In this document: piece by piece, positions 30,981-43,860 of the stretch
How positions within the stretch are numbered: position 1 is the first letter of the stretch
Layout: every line of letters starts with the position of its first letter
DNA from: Nemertoderma westbladi
Taxonomy: Eukaryota > Xenacoelomorpha > Nemertodermatida > Nemertodermatidae
Assembly: GCA_032718475.1 (NCBI GenBank)
Contig: JAUCBJ010005174.1
Coordinates: forward strand, 23,959 to 87,958
Length of the DNA stretch: 64,000 nucleotides
Reading direction: 5' to 3'
Made by a program: the position numbers and the translations under genes
Notes under the pieces: generated by a model
The model's input: only the letters and a program-made list of their open reading frames with translations
Told to the model about the DNA's origin: nothing
Database searches by the model: none

Positions 30981-33900
30981 ATGAGCGACATAACGCCAAC
31001 GCAGACCCCGGACGAAGAGCTAACAATCCGCGAGGCCGCGACCAGGCGGTATAGGCCCACGACGCCGGACCTATCGGTAACGGGTCATCCAGCAGTTCAG
31101 GATGAGGGGAGCCATCTGGAGCCAGAGGTCGAGTCGAGAGGAGGGGGAGTCGAATTGAGAGAAGGATAGGGCGAGTTGGAAGGAGAAAGAGACGAGTCGA
31201 CACACGACGACGGTCGACGTGCCAATGTCGCCGGCCAGCCATAGGCCGAGGGCGACGGACGGCCCACCGGAACGACAACGGTGGGGCCGCCGGTACGACG
31301 TCGGACCCGGAGAGATGGAGGAGAGGTCAGCGACGAGGACATCGGGGTTTCTGATCGACTTCGACGGGCCTACAACGCGACCCGGAAACTACTAAAGGAG
31401 GCCAGAGAAGGGGCGAGGATAGACGAGGTAAAGTTGACAAAAGGACTAGGTGAGTCGGATAAACATTTTAATTATCTAATGCGCTTCGGGCAGAGAGAAT
31501 TGGCCAAGGAGACAGCAAGAGGGGTTGCCGAGGAACTGTGTGATTTATGGTGGTGTAGGGGTATGCAACCTAGTGTAGTGTACATAGGGCCATACTTAGT
31601 CGATGCCCGGGGTATAAAATTAGTGGGTTGGAGGAGACCTGAGGAGGGCGAATCCGAGGTTAACCCCGAGGATTCGGTCTTGTTGGTCGGAGGGAATTCC
31701 AGTTCCGGGAGGCGGGGGAGAGTTAGTAGGACGGGAAGGCGGAGGGAATCCATCACAACCGATAAGTCTGCTACATCCTCCGTAAAAGGAAGACGGGTGA
31801 GGGAAATAAATGCAGTGTACCATCTCGATCTGATAGTGCAAGGCCAGAGAGAGGTAGAGAGACAGTTAGAGGAAGGGAAAGCGCTATTGGAGAAAGAGAT
31901 GGAACTGGTTAAAGAGACCGGAGAGAGAGCCGAGAGAGCCGCGAGAAGCTTTAGGGAGAGTGAGGAAATAGGGAGGAAGGAACAAGAGGAGCGTGAGGCG
32001 AGAGAGGAAAGTGAGCGTAAAGAGCGCAAGGCTGAATGTAAAGAGCGCGAGGCGAGAGAGGATAAGGAGCGTAGGGAGTGTGAGGCGAGAGAGGAAAGTG
32101 AGCGTAAAGAGCGCAAGGCGGAACGTAAAGAGCGTGAGGCGAGACGAACGGAGAGAATTGAGAGAGTGAAGGAACTGGCCGAACAGATCGCGCGGGAGAG
32201 TCGGGAAATGATAGCAGATGGGAGGCGTATGCGGGATGGTTTACATGCCCGCCCAGGGGGGCTAATTCAGTACCAAACCAGACAGGAGCGCATACTGAAA
32301 TTGGCGCAATTGGGGTTGTCAGAGAGTGAGGCTGGCTCGAGTGTTTTCGAGGAGCCCAAGTAATTTAAATATAAATCCGAATGATTCTAATATTAATGTA
32401 GGAAATAATTCTAATATTAATGTAGGAAATAATTCTAATATTAATGTAGTTACGCAAAATAATCCTAATAATCTAAATAATAATCTGAATTCGAATTTAC
32501 AAAATAATTCAAGTAACGCAATTGCGCAAAATAATCCGAATAGCTTTATTTTGAACGAACAAAATAATTCCGTTTCTAATTTGGGTGCACAAAATAATTT
32601 AACTGGGGTGGAAGATTTAATTGATTTTACCAATAACGGTACCTGTGGTGCTATTAATGTGAACGCGTCGGGCGTGTATAGTCTGGAAGCCAGCCTGATG
32701 GACCGCGTGATTAGTGAGCCGGAGGTGGCGGGGTTGAGCCAACCCGGGGTAGGCCTGGTAGGCCACGTAGTTAGTAGGCAGGAGGTGGCGAGGTTGAGCC
32801 AACCCGGGGTAGGCCTGGTAGGCCACGTAATTAGTAGGCAGGAGGTGACGGGGTTGAGTCAACCCGAGGTGGGCCTGGTAGGCCACGTAATTAGTAGGCA
32901 GGAGGTGGCGGGGTTGAGCCAACCCAGAGTAGGCCCGGTGGGCCGAGTAGTAGTGGAGAGAGAGGCGGGGGTAAGCGGACCCAGCCGCAGTAGTAACATT
33001 GTGTCGACTGGAGAGGGGTGTAGAAGAGAAGTAAGAGGCAGCGGCGTGATATGTGGCGAGTGGGGGGGGGGGGACTATAGGAGCCCCGCAACGAGAAGTT
33101 AGTGACGAGCGGGGGGGGGGGGGGCTACAGGAGCCCCGCAACGAGAAGTTGGTGGCGAGTGGGGGGGGGGGGGCTACAGGAGCCCCACAGCGAGAAATTA
33201 GCGGCGAGAGGGAGGGGGCAGAGAGTGTCCCGCAGGCGTCGGCGGATAATGCGTGGGCCGAATCAGGTAAACCGCAACACCCGGCGACGGAGGGTAATAG
33301 GGGGATTGCGAGTATCCCCAGCGGCGTGCGATCGAGCGGAGAGACGTTGACGTCGCGAGAGGGCGGACGGAGCATCGAGTCCGATCAGAAGAGGGAAGAA
33401 GAACAGTGGAGTTTAACCGGGAGGTCGACGAGAGATCTCGCGAGCGGGAATACTGCACTGAAAGGAGAAGAAGAGAAGACAGTAGGAGAAGTATTGCCGC
33501 AAACGATAGGAGAGCGAGGACGGATAGCGAGCCGTCGGTAGTCGAGATGGAAAGAGAGTGTTGGTGCAGTCGAACTTCGGGAGATTGCCGTCATCCCGGA
33601 GAGACGCGACCTGACAAGGCGCACTACGCGTCGAGAGAGGGGTACACGATGTACCGGTACAAAGACGAGAGCAGTAGAGGGGGTCGAAGAGAAACTTTGC
33701 GATGGGATATACCCACCGATCGAAAATACGGAAGCCACGGGGAGGATTATTCGAGAAGAATAAACTTTTATCCCAAGCGACACATACAGACTGTAGGACA
33801 TACTGTAGGCCTTACTGCACATACTATAGGCCATGCTGGCAGAGACAATGTAGGCGATAGGATAGCGCGGACGACGGGATTGAACCCGGAAGTTGCGGAG

Positions 33901-35160
33901 TACATACCGGCAGGTAGGCCAGAAGCTGATAGGCCTATACCGGTACCAGTGCAGCAGTATGACTACAGCACGAAAGGATATAACATATACCCAGGGGAGG
34001 GGGGAATTATTGCGGATAGGTGCGGGCCCCAATATATTAACATCAACCCCAGTACCAAACATACTGGTGGGGGGGGGGGGACAGGGTGACATTCCCCCGT
34101 CACAATATTAACAATATACCCCAATGGGAGCAAGAACGACGAACCCCTTGAATGAAAATAGGTCATGCGACACAGAGATATGGAGGGGGCCGCTACCCCC
34201 AATGATATACCCAAGCCAGAGAAAGGCAGGAAATAGGACGGACGGACCGCACCCAACAGGAGAAACTATACAACATCCATCGAACCCATTGGAAGCGCAG
34301 GCGATGAGGATGGCCACGTTAATCGATGCATTAAAAACTAGGATCGAGTTACCACCCGTGGAACCATTCAAATTCGATGGGAGTAGGCCGGAAGAATACC
34401 TACAGTTTCGGCGCATGTATAGTAACGAAATACTAACAAAGAACTTGACGCAGGCGGAGTGCCTAAAGTATCTACAAGTATATACAGGAGGCCCAGCATA
34501 CAACATCGTGAGGCAATACCAGGGTATAGAGGGCGGCTTCACGATGGCATGGCGGGCACTGGACAGGGAATACGGGCACCCGGCCAAGATCATCAGGCAA
34601 ACCCTGAGAGGCATAACATCAGGTGGCCTACAGGATAATCCCGTTAGCATTAAGACGTTCACTAACAAAATCGAAAAGGCGCTAATCATGCTAAAGACGC
34701 CAGACGCGCCATACGAGTTCAACGCGTCCAACAACATCACCACGATAGCGCAGGCACTGCCGATCTGGCTGCGCAAGTGGAGGAAAATCGCTTTCTCCAC
34801 TCGAGATAGGAAGGGTGCGGAACCGGGTTTAGAAGAAATGTCAAGCTTCTTAAACTACAAAGCTGAATTAATAACCGACCCAGTCTATAGCGAAGATAGC
34901 CTGGGAAAGGGACCGAAGACGGATTACCATAGACCAAAACCAGAGCACAACACGTCAAACGCATTACCAAAGCTCAGGCAATCACTGCCATATGCAGCGA
35001 CGCAAGGGACTGCAAGTCCACAGGTAGCTGAGGGTAAGACCACACCATGGAACGGACAGGGGAAAAATAACAACACAAATAAATATAACCCCAGTACGTC
35101 CGAACCCAAACAATAAGAATAGTAGGGACTTTGGTACAAACGCAGCTGCGATACGCAATG
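30981..35160 (+). pseudogene. BEL element 2 gag region, broken
   Basis: Starts at ATG 30981 (MSDITPTQTPDEE). Frame breaks occur near 31165-31280, 32340, the poly-G runs at 33061, 33112 and 33162, and near 34090. In order: leader; MRFGQRELAKE and VYIGPYLVDARG domain (31470-31630); highly charged coiled region with ESERKERKAE repeats; Asn-rich tract (32370-32620); four 60-bp repeats encoding QPGVGLVGHV-type units (32720-32945); Gly-Ala/Pro-Gln repeats; a Ser/Arg region; then the DUF1759-type gag domain (34350-34640: FKFDGSRPEEYLQFRRMY, AECLKYLQVYTGGPAY). It packages element RNA in intact relatives. The layout parallels element 1. Confidence 0.82.
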
Positions 35161-35228
35161 CACTGTATAAGGAGGGCTACAACCCAAAGACCAAATGCCA
35201 GCTACATACAAATGCGCTTCATCAAACC

Positions 35229-36320
35229 ATGAACTGCAGGTACTGGCAAGCGCTACCCAGAGAAGATCAGGTAGAGTATGCAGCAAGAAATGAAATCTGC
35301 TCGCGATGCGTGATGAGTGGACATAGAGCTAGGCAATGCAAGGAAACGCCAATCAAATTCGGTCAAAGGAAAGGCCAAACGATGGCAACGAGCACAGTAG
35401 GGGCGAAGAAGAGAGGAACGGTGCTATTTGGGGTAGTACCGGTGCGAGTGATTGGAGAAGGCAATCGATCAGTAACCACACTGATGCTGGTTGATAGTGG
35501 AGCTGCCTTCACATTAATCGAGGATTGGGTGGCCGAAGAGATAGGATTGAGAACGAGGCCAAGTAGAATGGCGGTAACAACCATCTCCAGCAAAGATGAG
35601 GTCCTGGAGATGAGGACTGGAAGGTGCGCGATTGCAGCAATAGCACCAGGATGCGACTATGGGGCGAGCATCGACCCCATCCAAGTGATAGAGTCAATAA
35701 ATATCAATGCCAGGCGGCCAACCAACATCGAGGTCGAACAATATAAATTTCTGGATGATATCGACCTCTCAATCCTAGAGGTGGACGTTAGGAAGGTATC
35801 CATCATAGTAGGAATGGACTGCCTGACGGCCCACGAAAGAATGCAAACGGTCTTCGGCGAAGACAGGCAGTGTGACCCGGTGGCGATACTGACACCATTC
35901 GGGTGGACGCTGAGTGGCCCAATCAAGATCAAGATACCATTTAGGATGTCGGAGACATCAGGATGCATGTTCGCGGGAACTATGCAGGAAATGGGTGATA
36001 AGAGAGCAGAGGAGCAGCTTAAAAGACTGCTCAGACAGGATTTTGAAGGATTAAAGGAGACCGGGGTCAGGACCTCGGTGGAAGACAAACAGGCTCAACA
36101 AAGCGTAGAGGAGTCTATGGAATGCGACGAAGGGCGGTATACCATAGGAATGGTATGGAAGTTACCGAAGCTACCACTGCCCGATAATAGAGGAATGGTA
36201 CTCACGAGGCTTCGTAAGTTGAAGCAGACACTAAAACGGAGCCCCGAGAAAAATGAGTACATCCACAGAACGATTAAGAAGTACGTCGAGAAAGGATGGG
36301 GCCGTGGAGTTACTGGTTGA
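35229..36320 (+). pseudogene. BEL element 2 zinc knuckle and aspartic protease
   Basis: An open stretch of 363 codons. It starts within the gag-pol region with a CCHC zinc knuckle (CSRCVMSGHRARQC, CX2CX4HX4C) near residues 20-35. A retroviral-type aspartic protease follows, with LMLVDSGAAF (Asp-Ser-Gly) near residue 80 and FGWTLSGPIK near 230, and then the linker into RT (LPLPDNRGMVLTRLRKLKQTLKRSP). It overlaps the next frame by about 70 bases, so one frameshift separates protease from RT. The same frame and lesions appear in the inverted copy at 44888-45979, with very few amino-acid differences (for example Phe to Leu). Confidence 0.85.
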
Positions 36321-37347
36321 CGAACCAAACACGGACAGGACATATTACCTACCACTCCACGTGGCTTTAGATCCAAAGAAAGGTAAACTGCGGATGGTAG
36401 TTGACGCATCGGCCAAGACCAATGGAAAATGCCTAAACGACTATCTGCTGGAGGGTCCCAATATCTACAACTCGGGGATTGAAGTCCTACTTAGATTCAG
36501 TAATGGGAAACACGCCTTCACCTGCGATATAGAGGGCATGTTCAACCAAGTCCGTGTAACGGAAGAAGATAGCGATAGCCAACGCTTCTTATGGTACAAC
36601 GGCGACGAAGAACCGTCGACCATACCGACGTATAAGATGATAGTACAGAACATGGGAGCCAAGTCGTCTTCATTCACAACGACTATGGCAGTAAGAGACA
36701 CAGTGAAAGGAAAGGAGGATAGATACAGCACTAGGGCCATCGATATGATTCGATGCGGCTTCTACGTAGACGACGGAATGGAGTCTGGAAATACGGTTAA
36801 GGAGATACTGGACACAGGGCGCGAGGTTCGCGACATCCTAAAAGGATCCGGCTTTAACCTAACCAAATTCCAATCCAGTTTGGAGGAATTTATCAAGGCG
36901 ATAGAGGACGAGAGACCAGAATCGACCATGGATAATCCCACAACAGCCAAAGGGCAGGACATGGCAAACAAGAGGACAGAGTCTCAACAGAAGGCACTGG
37001 GAATCGTGTGGAACAGAGAGACAGATGAACTGAAGTACCAGCTGATCCAGGAGGGCGCAGACATCCACACAAAGAGAGGCTATGTGTCATACATAGCAAG
37101 AATATACAATCCCCTAGGCCTAGCATCCCCACTACTAGTCACGGGGAAACAGATACTCAAGAGAGTATACAAACTGAAGGATGAGTGGGACGTAGAGGTA
37201 CCAGAAGAGATTAAGAAACAATGGTGTAAGTGGACAGAAGGTTTGGAGCAGATGGGAACATACAGCATGCTACGAGTGTATTTCCCGGATGGGGACATGA
37301 CGAACCTGGATCTGCACATGTTCTCCGATGCGTCATTAGAGGCATAA
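36253..37347 (+). pseudogene. BEL element 2 reverse transcriptase
   Basis: A 364-codon open stretch. RT landmarks: YYLPLHVALDPKKGKLRMVVDASAK, FTCDIEGMFNQVRV (first catalytic Asp), FLWYNGDEEP, then FYVDDGMESGNT (the YVDD pair) and LTKFQSS, all characteristic of BEL/Pao (peptidase A17-type pol). The A/I-R-I-YNPLGLASP thumb region follows. The frame stops at a TAA in LHMFSDASLEA, where the family continues with Tyr-Gly-Ala into RNase H. The same TAA is present in the inverted copy. The RNase H region (37300-37850) is split into several short frames. Confidence 0.88.
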
Positions 37348-37860
37348 GGAGCGGCACTCTATTTAGTACAACGAGAGGGGTCTCACAAGCCCAGACTTGC
37401 CTTCAGCAAGGCGAAGTCAACGCCACCAGATTCGGCATCGGTTCCCAAACTCGAGTTGAAGGCTGCGAGGCTAGGAGTTAGGGCCACAGCCTACATAATG
37501 GACGCTATTCCCAACATAGTGGAGAAACACTACTGGACGGATTCCATGGTAGTGCTTGGCTAGCTACATAACGAGAAAACGCGATACCCTATATTCGTTG
37601 CGAATAGAGTGGACGAAATAAGGGCAACGACAGAGCTGGAAAGGTGGCATTACTGCCCTACGGACGAGAACCCAGCGGACTTGTTATCGAGGGGCGTGGC
37701 ACGCACACTTTCTTAAGAAAGGAGGTATTGTGGCAACACGGGCCACAGTTTCTGAGCGACAAGGAGGCCTGGCCGCCGATGAGAGGTGGACCCGGGCTCT
37801 GGAGAAGTAGTATGAGAGGGAGAAGAGGGAGATTCAGAAGGAGAAGAGATATACTCCCAG

Positions 37861-39405
37861 ATGGTGAGGGAGATAAGGGACGTGCAACCTAAACCAGAAG
37901 AACTGTGCGATAACCCGACGGATAAACTCCTCAGCTACAGCTCTAGTTGGTATAAGACCAAGAAATTAGTGGCGTACTGGAGAGCCTTTGGGAATTTCCT
38001 CGCGGGAGTTGGCAAAGGCAAGAAGATCAGGACAACCATAGATCTGGAAGGAGCGACCAAAGCAGTCATCCGCTATGAACAACGGAAGAACTATGGCAAT
38101 GAGGTGGTACGCGTCAGTAAGCAACAGCATCTTCGACGGGACAGCGAGCTGATCACACTGTCACCGCAACTTAGTGATGACGGGATTCTAGTAATGAACT
38201 CTAGGGTGGGTTACAACAACAGCATAGTCGTACTACCGAAACCCATCATCATCCCTACAGGATCGCCAGTAGTCCGCCAGATTATCTGGGACTCCCACAA
38301 GTCGATATTGCACGGGGGCACCAACAGAACCCTTACGGAGATACGGAGGACCTTTTGGGTCAAACAGTTGAGGAAGAAGGTAAAAGCGGTAGTGGGGCAA
38401 TGCCAGACCTGCCGACGAGCAAAGAAGGAGCGAGCCATACAGGAGATGGCACCACTGCCGGCGAGTAGGGTAAGACAGCACGACCCGCCATTTACACATT
38501 GCGGTGTGGACATGTTCGGGCCGATAAAGATCAAGGTGATGCGGCACACGGAGAAACGCTACGGTATTATCTTCGTATGTAACAACACGCGGGCGGTAGT
38601 GATAGAACTCGCCCAAGATGCAACCGCATCAGCATTCATTAATGCTTTAGAAAGGTTCAGAGACCGCAAAGGTGGGACGATCGCAGTAATGTACTCCGAC
38701 AGCGGAACCAACTTTGAGGGAGCAGAGAACGAGATGGCAGAGGCCTTGGACATCTTGGAAGGGGAGGAAGTCAGGACAGCCATGAGACGACGACAAGTAA
38801 AGTGGGAGAGGAGGACGCTGTATGCACCACATACACTAGGATGCGTCGAGAGACTGGTGGGCAGTTCGAAGCGTCTCATGACGAAGTTAATGAACACCGA
38901 TATGGTCACGGAGGACGTTTTAAGAACAGTGCTTGCGAAGTGTGAGGGTATCATTAATAGCAGACCGCTATATCCAGAGAATGATGACCCTGAGTCACTA
39001 GATGTGCTGACGCCCAGCCATTTCCTAACGGAAAGGCCAGCGACCATCGATATGCGGGGTGTAGACCCAGATGACATACACTCCCGCCAGAGTTGGAAAG
39101 TCGCTAAAGCGATAAGCACAGAGTATTGGAGGAGGTGGGTTGAGGAATACCTACCCACGCTTCACAAAAGAAGCAAGTGGAGGAAGTCGAATATGGAGTT
39201 AAGAGAGGGAGATCTCGTAATCGTTACGGATGATACTATCATCAACAACCAGTGGCGGTTGGCGAGAGTTGTAGGCACTTACTCCGATGAGGACGGAAGA
39301 GTCCAATCGGTAGAAGTGCGGATAGGTGGCAAGATAGGTGCGAAGGACAGAAAAACCTACAGGAGAGCTGTAGGGAAATGCTGTCTACTAGAAGGGGCAC
39401 CTTAA
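37861..39405 (+). pseudogene. BEL element 2 integrase
   Basis: A 514-codon open stretch covering the integrase half of pol. It includes an HHCC zinc domain (HKSILHGG..CQTCRRAK), the DDE core (CGVDMFGP, VMYSDSGTNFEGAENE, LGCVERLVG) and the C-terminal DUF5641-type domain (SKWRKSNMELREGDLVIVTDD, RLARVVGTY) that BEL elements carry. The open frame is intact, but its upstream RNase H link is broken, so it is not a functional polyprotein. Differences from the inverted copy include Leu for Pro before YAPH, Asp for His and Thr for Met, consistent with very recent duplication. Confidence 0.9.
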
Positions 39406-39765
39406 CATAGTGTAGAGTGTAGGGGGGAGAGGTGTTTAGTCGTCCAAGTTTTGGACTGAGGGGGGTGGGATTGAGGGCGAGATGCCCTTCCCACACATAA
39501 AAAATAAAAATAAATAAAAATAATTAGAGTTAGTTAGTTAGGAGGTACGTAGTACCGTTAGAGAGAAGTAGTAAGAGGGTACGTAGTACCGTTAGTTGGT
39601 TAGTTAGTTAGTTAGGAGGTACGTAGTACCGAGAGTGAGAGTTAGTTAGTTAGTTAGTTAGGAGGTACGTAGTACCGAGAGTGAGAGTTAGTTAGTTAGT
39701 TAGTTAGGAAGTACGTAGTACCGAGAGATAGAGTTAGCTAGTTAGTTAGTTAGGAGTTAGGAATG
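39406..39765 (+). repeat. BEL element 2, 3' hairpin array (left arm), no LTR
   Basis: After the shared TTTAGTCGTCCAAGTTTTGG block come (TTAG)n-spaced units, each with a GTACGTAGTACC core. Four of five are perfect GGTAC-GTA-GTACC stem-loops (near 39543, 39577, 39617, 39662 and 39710). The array ends at about 39765 and switches directly to host-type sequence; there is no 3' LTR. Confidence 0.8.
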
Positions 39766-41283
39766 TATCCTACTGTATTCAGACATTCGTATACAGGCAT
39801 CGTATATACAGACTTATGCCGTGGCAGTTTCATGGAGAGAATAATCATGATGGACACCCCAATACTTCTTCGAGACAACTCTCTTAAAGGACACTACTGG
39901 CCTTGAAGATGCGAATAATATCGCGAAAGTCAAAGGGAATAGGGAATTGTGGCTGTGTAATTTTGTCGATAACTCGGCATTGCTTTTATAGTGCAAGTTT
40001 TTACTCACTATTATTATTACAATGGGAGCAACCTCTGTGCGCCATAAGATGGGGAATTCGGTGATGTAAGTTTAATTGTAATGGAAACATTTACCGTTTG
40101 TTCATTGTCAACATTAAATCTATTACTAAAATATATGGGAGCAATCGGATGAATTGTTTTTACCGTTGCTGGGGACAATTTTTTAAAAATCCTCAATGAT
40201 GCACCCCGTGCATTAGTGGGCTTATTAATCACAGTAAAACCTCCTACAAAATCACCCAAGAAATCTAATATATATACGAGTAATACGAGTAATATGTACC
40301 CATGGACCGACACCGAAAGGTAATGGTTATTCCGCTAGTACATTCCTGATCGGCCTGCGCTTATGATGATTATAACTTTCGTTTGGCGCAGGCCAGGTGT
40401 GATCGAACTGGTGACCTCCGGGTTGGAAGTCTGGCGCTCTAAACATTCAGCTGTGGCTCAGGTAAAAGATAGACCTGGAAATACTATCTGATACCTTGTA
40501 TGTCCGCAATTTACCTTCTCATGGCCTCCCATCTGTCAATGCCATAATCTGCTGCCACTGTGCTCTGCTCAACCCTACTGTACTTGGCCGTCTTTATAAT
40601 ATATGGAACCACTCATAAAACACACATAATTAAAGTTACTTATGATCATCTAAGGACGGCAGAGTCAAACCAAATCACCCAGCTTTACACCCTCAATGTT
40701 CGGGGATGGTCCCAAGTCTGGTGTCATTGAGCAGCCGATGAAGGAAAGTATTTAATTAATTAACTAACTAATATTTAATTAACTAATTAGTACTAAAATT
40801 ATCTGCCTGTATCTATCCAAATTTGAATACCTACAGTATTCCTACAAAACTTATTAAATTATAATAATTAATTAATTAATAAAGCATTTAATTAATTAAA
40901 GATCTAAATTTACCTCTAATATGCTTAATTTATCACTTATTTTTATTTATAGTTGTTATCAAGAATTGCTCAACTGGAGGCCGAAAAATGTATCTCGAAA
41001 TTTGAGGAAAATGAAGATGTCCCTGAAGACACTCCCTCATCCAGTCAATCTAAGAAGGAAGTTCAACGTTATGAAGCCATGGTTAAGAATATGGAGAGGA
41101 AAATATGTGAATATCAATCGGATATACATTATCTAAAAAAGGAAATCAGAGAACAAAAAGACAGTAGCAGTAAATATAAAAAAGGTGCTGCTCGTTGCTT
41201 CATTCAGTAGCAGTGAATATAAAAAAGGTTCTGCTCGTTGCTTCATTTTACTGCGGAAAATTGCAATGTCTTTTATTTTTAAA
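39766..41283 (-). repeat. Inverted segment of the host duplication
   Basis: Reverse complement of about 2480-2863 plus 3900-4860. It includes the LINE remnant, the tRNA-type SINE head and coiled-coil exon 3. It lacks the foldback element at 2864-3891. Both ends join the 3' arrays of the two opposed BEL arms, while the sequence resuming at about 46310 is in the original orientation. The host block has therefore been inverted relative to its neighbours. Confidence 0.85.
40953..41184 (+). pseudogene. Coiled-coil exon 3, inverted second copy
   Basis: 232 bases with the same acceptor (TTTTTATTTATAG) and donor-like GTGCTG as 2768-2537, and an open frame with a handful of replacements. It is now on the strand opposite to its exon 1 partner at 52797-52645, and exon 2 is deleted, so the second gene cannot be spliced. 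A partial tandem repeat of the donor region (AGTAGCAGTGAATATAAAAAA) follows at 41206 before the BEL array starts. Confidence 0.8.
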
Positions 41284-41700
41284 TCCTCTGACTCTTACTC
41301 TAACACCTCTAACTAGCGGTACTACGTACCCTCTAACTACTCTAACTCCACTAACTAACGGTACTACGTACCCTCTTACTACTCTGACTCTACTAACCAC
41401 CGGTACTACGTACCCCCTTACTACTTCTCTAACACCTCTAACTAACTAACTCCTAACTAACTAACTAGCTAACTCTATCTCTCGGTACTACGTACTTCCT
41501 AACTAACTAACTAACTAACTCTCACTCTCGGTACTACGTACCTCCTAACTAACTAACTAACTAACTCTCACTCTCGGTACTACGTACCTCCTAACTAACT
41601 AACTAACCAACTAACGGTACTACGTACCCTCTTACTACTTCTCTCTAACGGTACTACGTACCTCCTAACTAACTAACTCTAATTATTTTTATTTATTTTT
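41284..41700 (-). repeat. BEL element, 3' hairpin array (right arm), expanded
   Basis: Inverted counterpart of the left array with about eight GGTACTACGTACC-type units instead of five. The extra units lie distal to the point where the left array stops, next to host sequence at 41283. It too lacks an LTR. Confidence 0.8.
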
Positions 41701-41800
41701 ATTTTTTATGTGTGGGAAGGGCATCTCGCCCTCAATCCCACCCCCCTCAGTCCAAAACTTGGACGACTAAACACCTCTCCCCCCTACACTCTACACTACG

Positions 41801-43345
41801 TTAAGGTGCCCCTTCTAGTAGACAGCATTTCCCTACAGCTCTCCTGTAGGTTTTTCTGTCCTTCGCACCTATCTTGCCACCTATCCGCACTTCTACCGAT
41901 TGGACTCTTCCGTCCTCATCGGAGTAAGTGCCTACAACTCTCGCCAACCGCCACTGGTTGTTGATGATAGTATCATCCGTAACGATTACGAGATCTCCCT
42001 CTCTTAACTCCATATTCGACTTCCTCCACTTGCTTCTTTTGTGAAGCGTGGGTAGGTATTCCTCAACCCACCTCCTCCAATACTCTGTGCTTATCGCTTT
42101 AGCGACTTTCCAACTCTGGCGGGAGTGTATGTCATCTGGGTCTACACCCCGCATATCGATGGTCGCTGGCCTTTCCATTAGGAAATGGCTGGGCGTCAGC
42201 ACATCTAGTGACTCAGGGTCATCATTCTCTGGATATAGCGGTCTGCTATTAATGATACCCTCACACTTCGCAAGTACTGTTCTTAAAACGTCCTCCGTGA
42301 CCATATGGGTGTTCATTAACTTCGTCATGAGACGCTTCGAACTGCCCACCAGTCTCTCGACGCATCCTAGTGTATGTGGTGCATACGGCGTCCTCCTCTC
42401 CCACTTTACTTGTCGTCGTCTCATGGCTGTCCTGACTTCCTCCCCTTCCAAGATGTCCAAGGCCTCTGCCATCTCGTTCTCTGCTCCCTCAAAGTTGGTT
42501 CCGCTGTCGGAGTACATTACTGCGATCGTCCCACCTTTGCGGTCTCTGAACCTTTCTAAAGCATTAATGAATGCTGATGCGGTTGCATCTTGGGCGAGTT
42601 CTATCACTACCGCCCGCGTGTTGTTACATACGAAGATAATACCGTAGCGTTTCTCCGTGTGCCGCATCACCTTGATCTTTATCGGCCCGAACATGTCCAC
42701 ACCGCAATGTGTAAATGGCGGGTCGTGCTGTCTTACCCTACTCGCCGGCAGTGGTGCCATCTCCTGTATGGCTCGCTCCTTCTTTGCTCGTCGGCAGGTC
42801 TGGCATTGCCCCACTACCGCTTTTACCTTCTTCCTCAACTGTTTGACCCAAAAGGTCCTCCGTATCTCCGTAAGGGTTCTGTTGGTGCCCCCGTGCAATA
42901 TCGACTTGTGGGAGTCCCAGATAATCTGGCGGACTACTGGCGATCCTGTAGGGATGATGATGGGTTTCGGTAGTACGACTATGCTGTTGTTGTAACCCAC
43001 CCTAGAGTTCATTACTAGAATCCCGTCATCACTAAGTTGCGGTGACAGTGTGATCAGCTCGCTGTCCCGTCGAAGATGCTGTTGCTTACTGACGCGTACC
43101 ACCTCATTGCCATAGTTCTTCCGTTGTTCATAGCGGATGACTGCTTTGGTCGCTCCTTCCAGATCTATGGTTGTCCTGATCTTCTTGCCTTTGCCAACTC
43201 CCGCGAGGAAATTCCCAAAGGCTCTCCAGTACGCCACTAATTTCTTGGTCTTATACCAACTAGAGCTGTAGCTGAGGAGTTTATCCGTCGGGTTATCGCA
43301 CAGTTCTTCTGGTTTAGGTTGCACGTCCCTTATCTCCCTCACCAT
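41801..43345 (-). pseudogene. BEL integrase, inverted copy
   Basis: A 514-codon open stretch equivalent to 37861-39405, with the same HHCC zinc, DDE core and C-terminal domain. It retains the Pro before YAPHTLG that is typical at this place and is Leu in the left copy, so the left copy carries the derived change. Confidence 0.9.
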
Positions 43346-43860
43346 CTGGGAGTATATCTCTTCTCCTTCTGAATCTCCCTCTTCTCCCTCTCATACTACT
43401 TCTCCAGAGCCCGGGTCCACCTTTCTCATCGGCGGCCAGGCCTCCTTGTCGCTCAGAAACTGTGGCCCGTGTTGCCACAATACCTCCTTTCTTAAGAAAG
43501 TGTGCGTGCCACGCCCCTCGATAACAAGTCCGCTGGGTTCTCGTCCGTAGGGCAGTAATGCCACCTTTCCAGCTCTGTCGTTGCCCTTATTTCGTCCACT
43601 CTATTCGCAACGAATATAGGGTATCGCGTTTTCTCGTTATGTAGCTAGCCAAGCACTACCATGGAATCCGTCCAGTAGTGTTTCTCCACTATGTTGGGAA
43701 TAGCGTCCATTATGTAGGCTGTGGCCCTAACTCCTAGCCTCGCAGCCTTCAACTCGAGTTTGGGAACCGATGCCGAATCTGGTGGCGTTGACTTCGCCTT
43801 GCTGAAGGCAAGTCTGGGCTTGTGAGACCCCTCTCGTTGTACTAAATAGAGTGCCGCTCC

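Noticed and set aside
41284-41700. CRISPR-like array of regularly spaced short repeats
   Set aside because: The spacers are TTAG-type repeats themselves, and the context is a eukaryotic retrotransposon.
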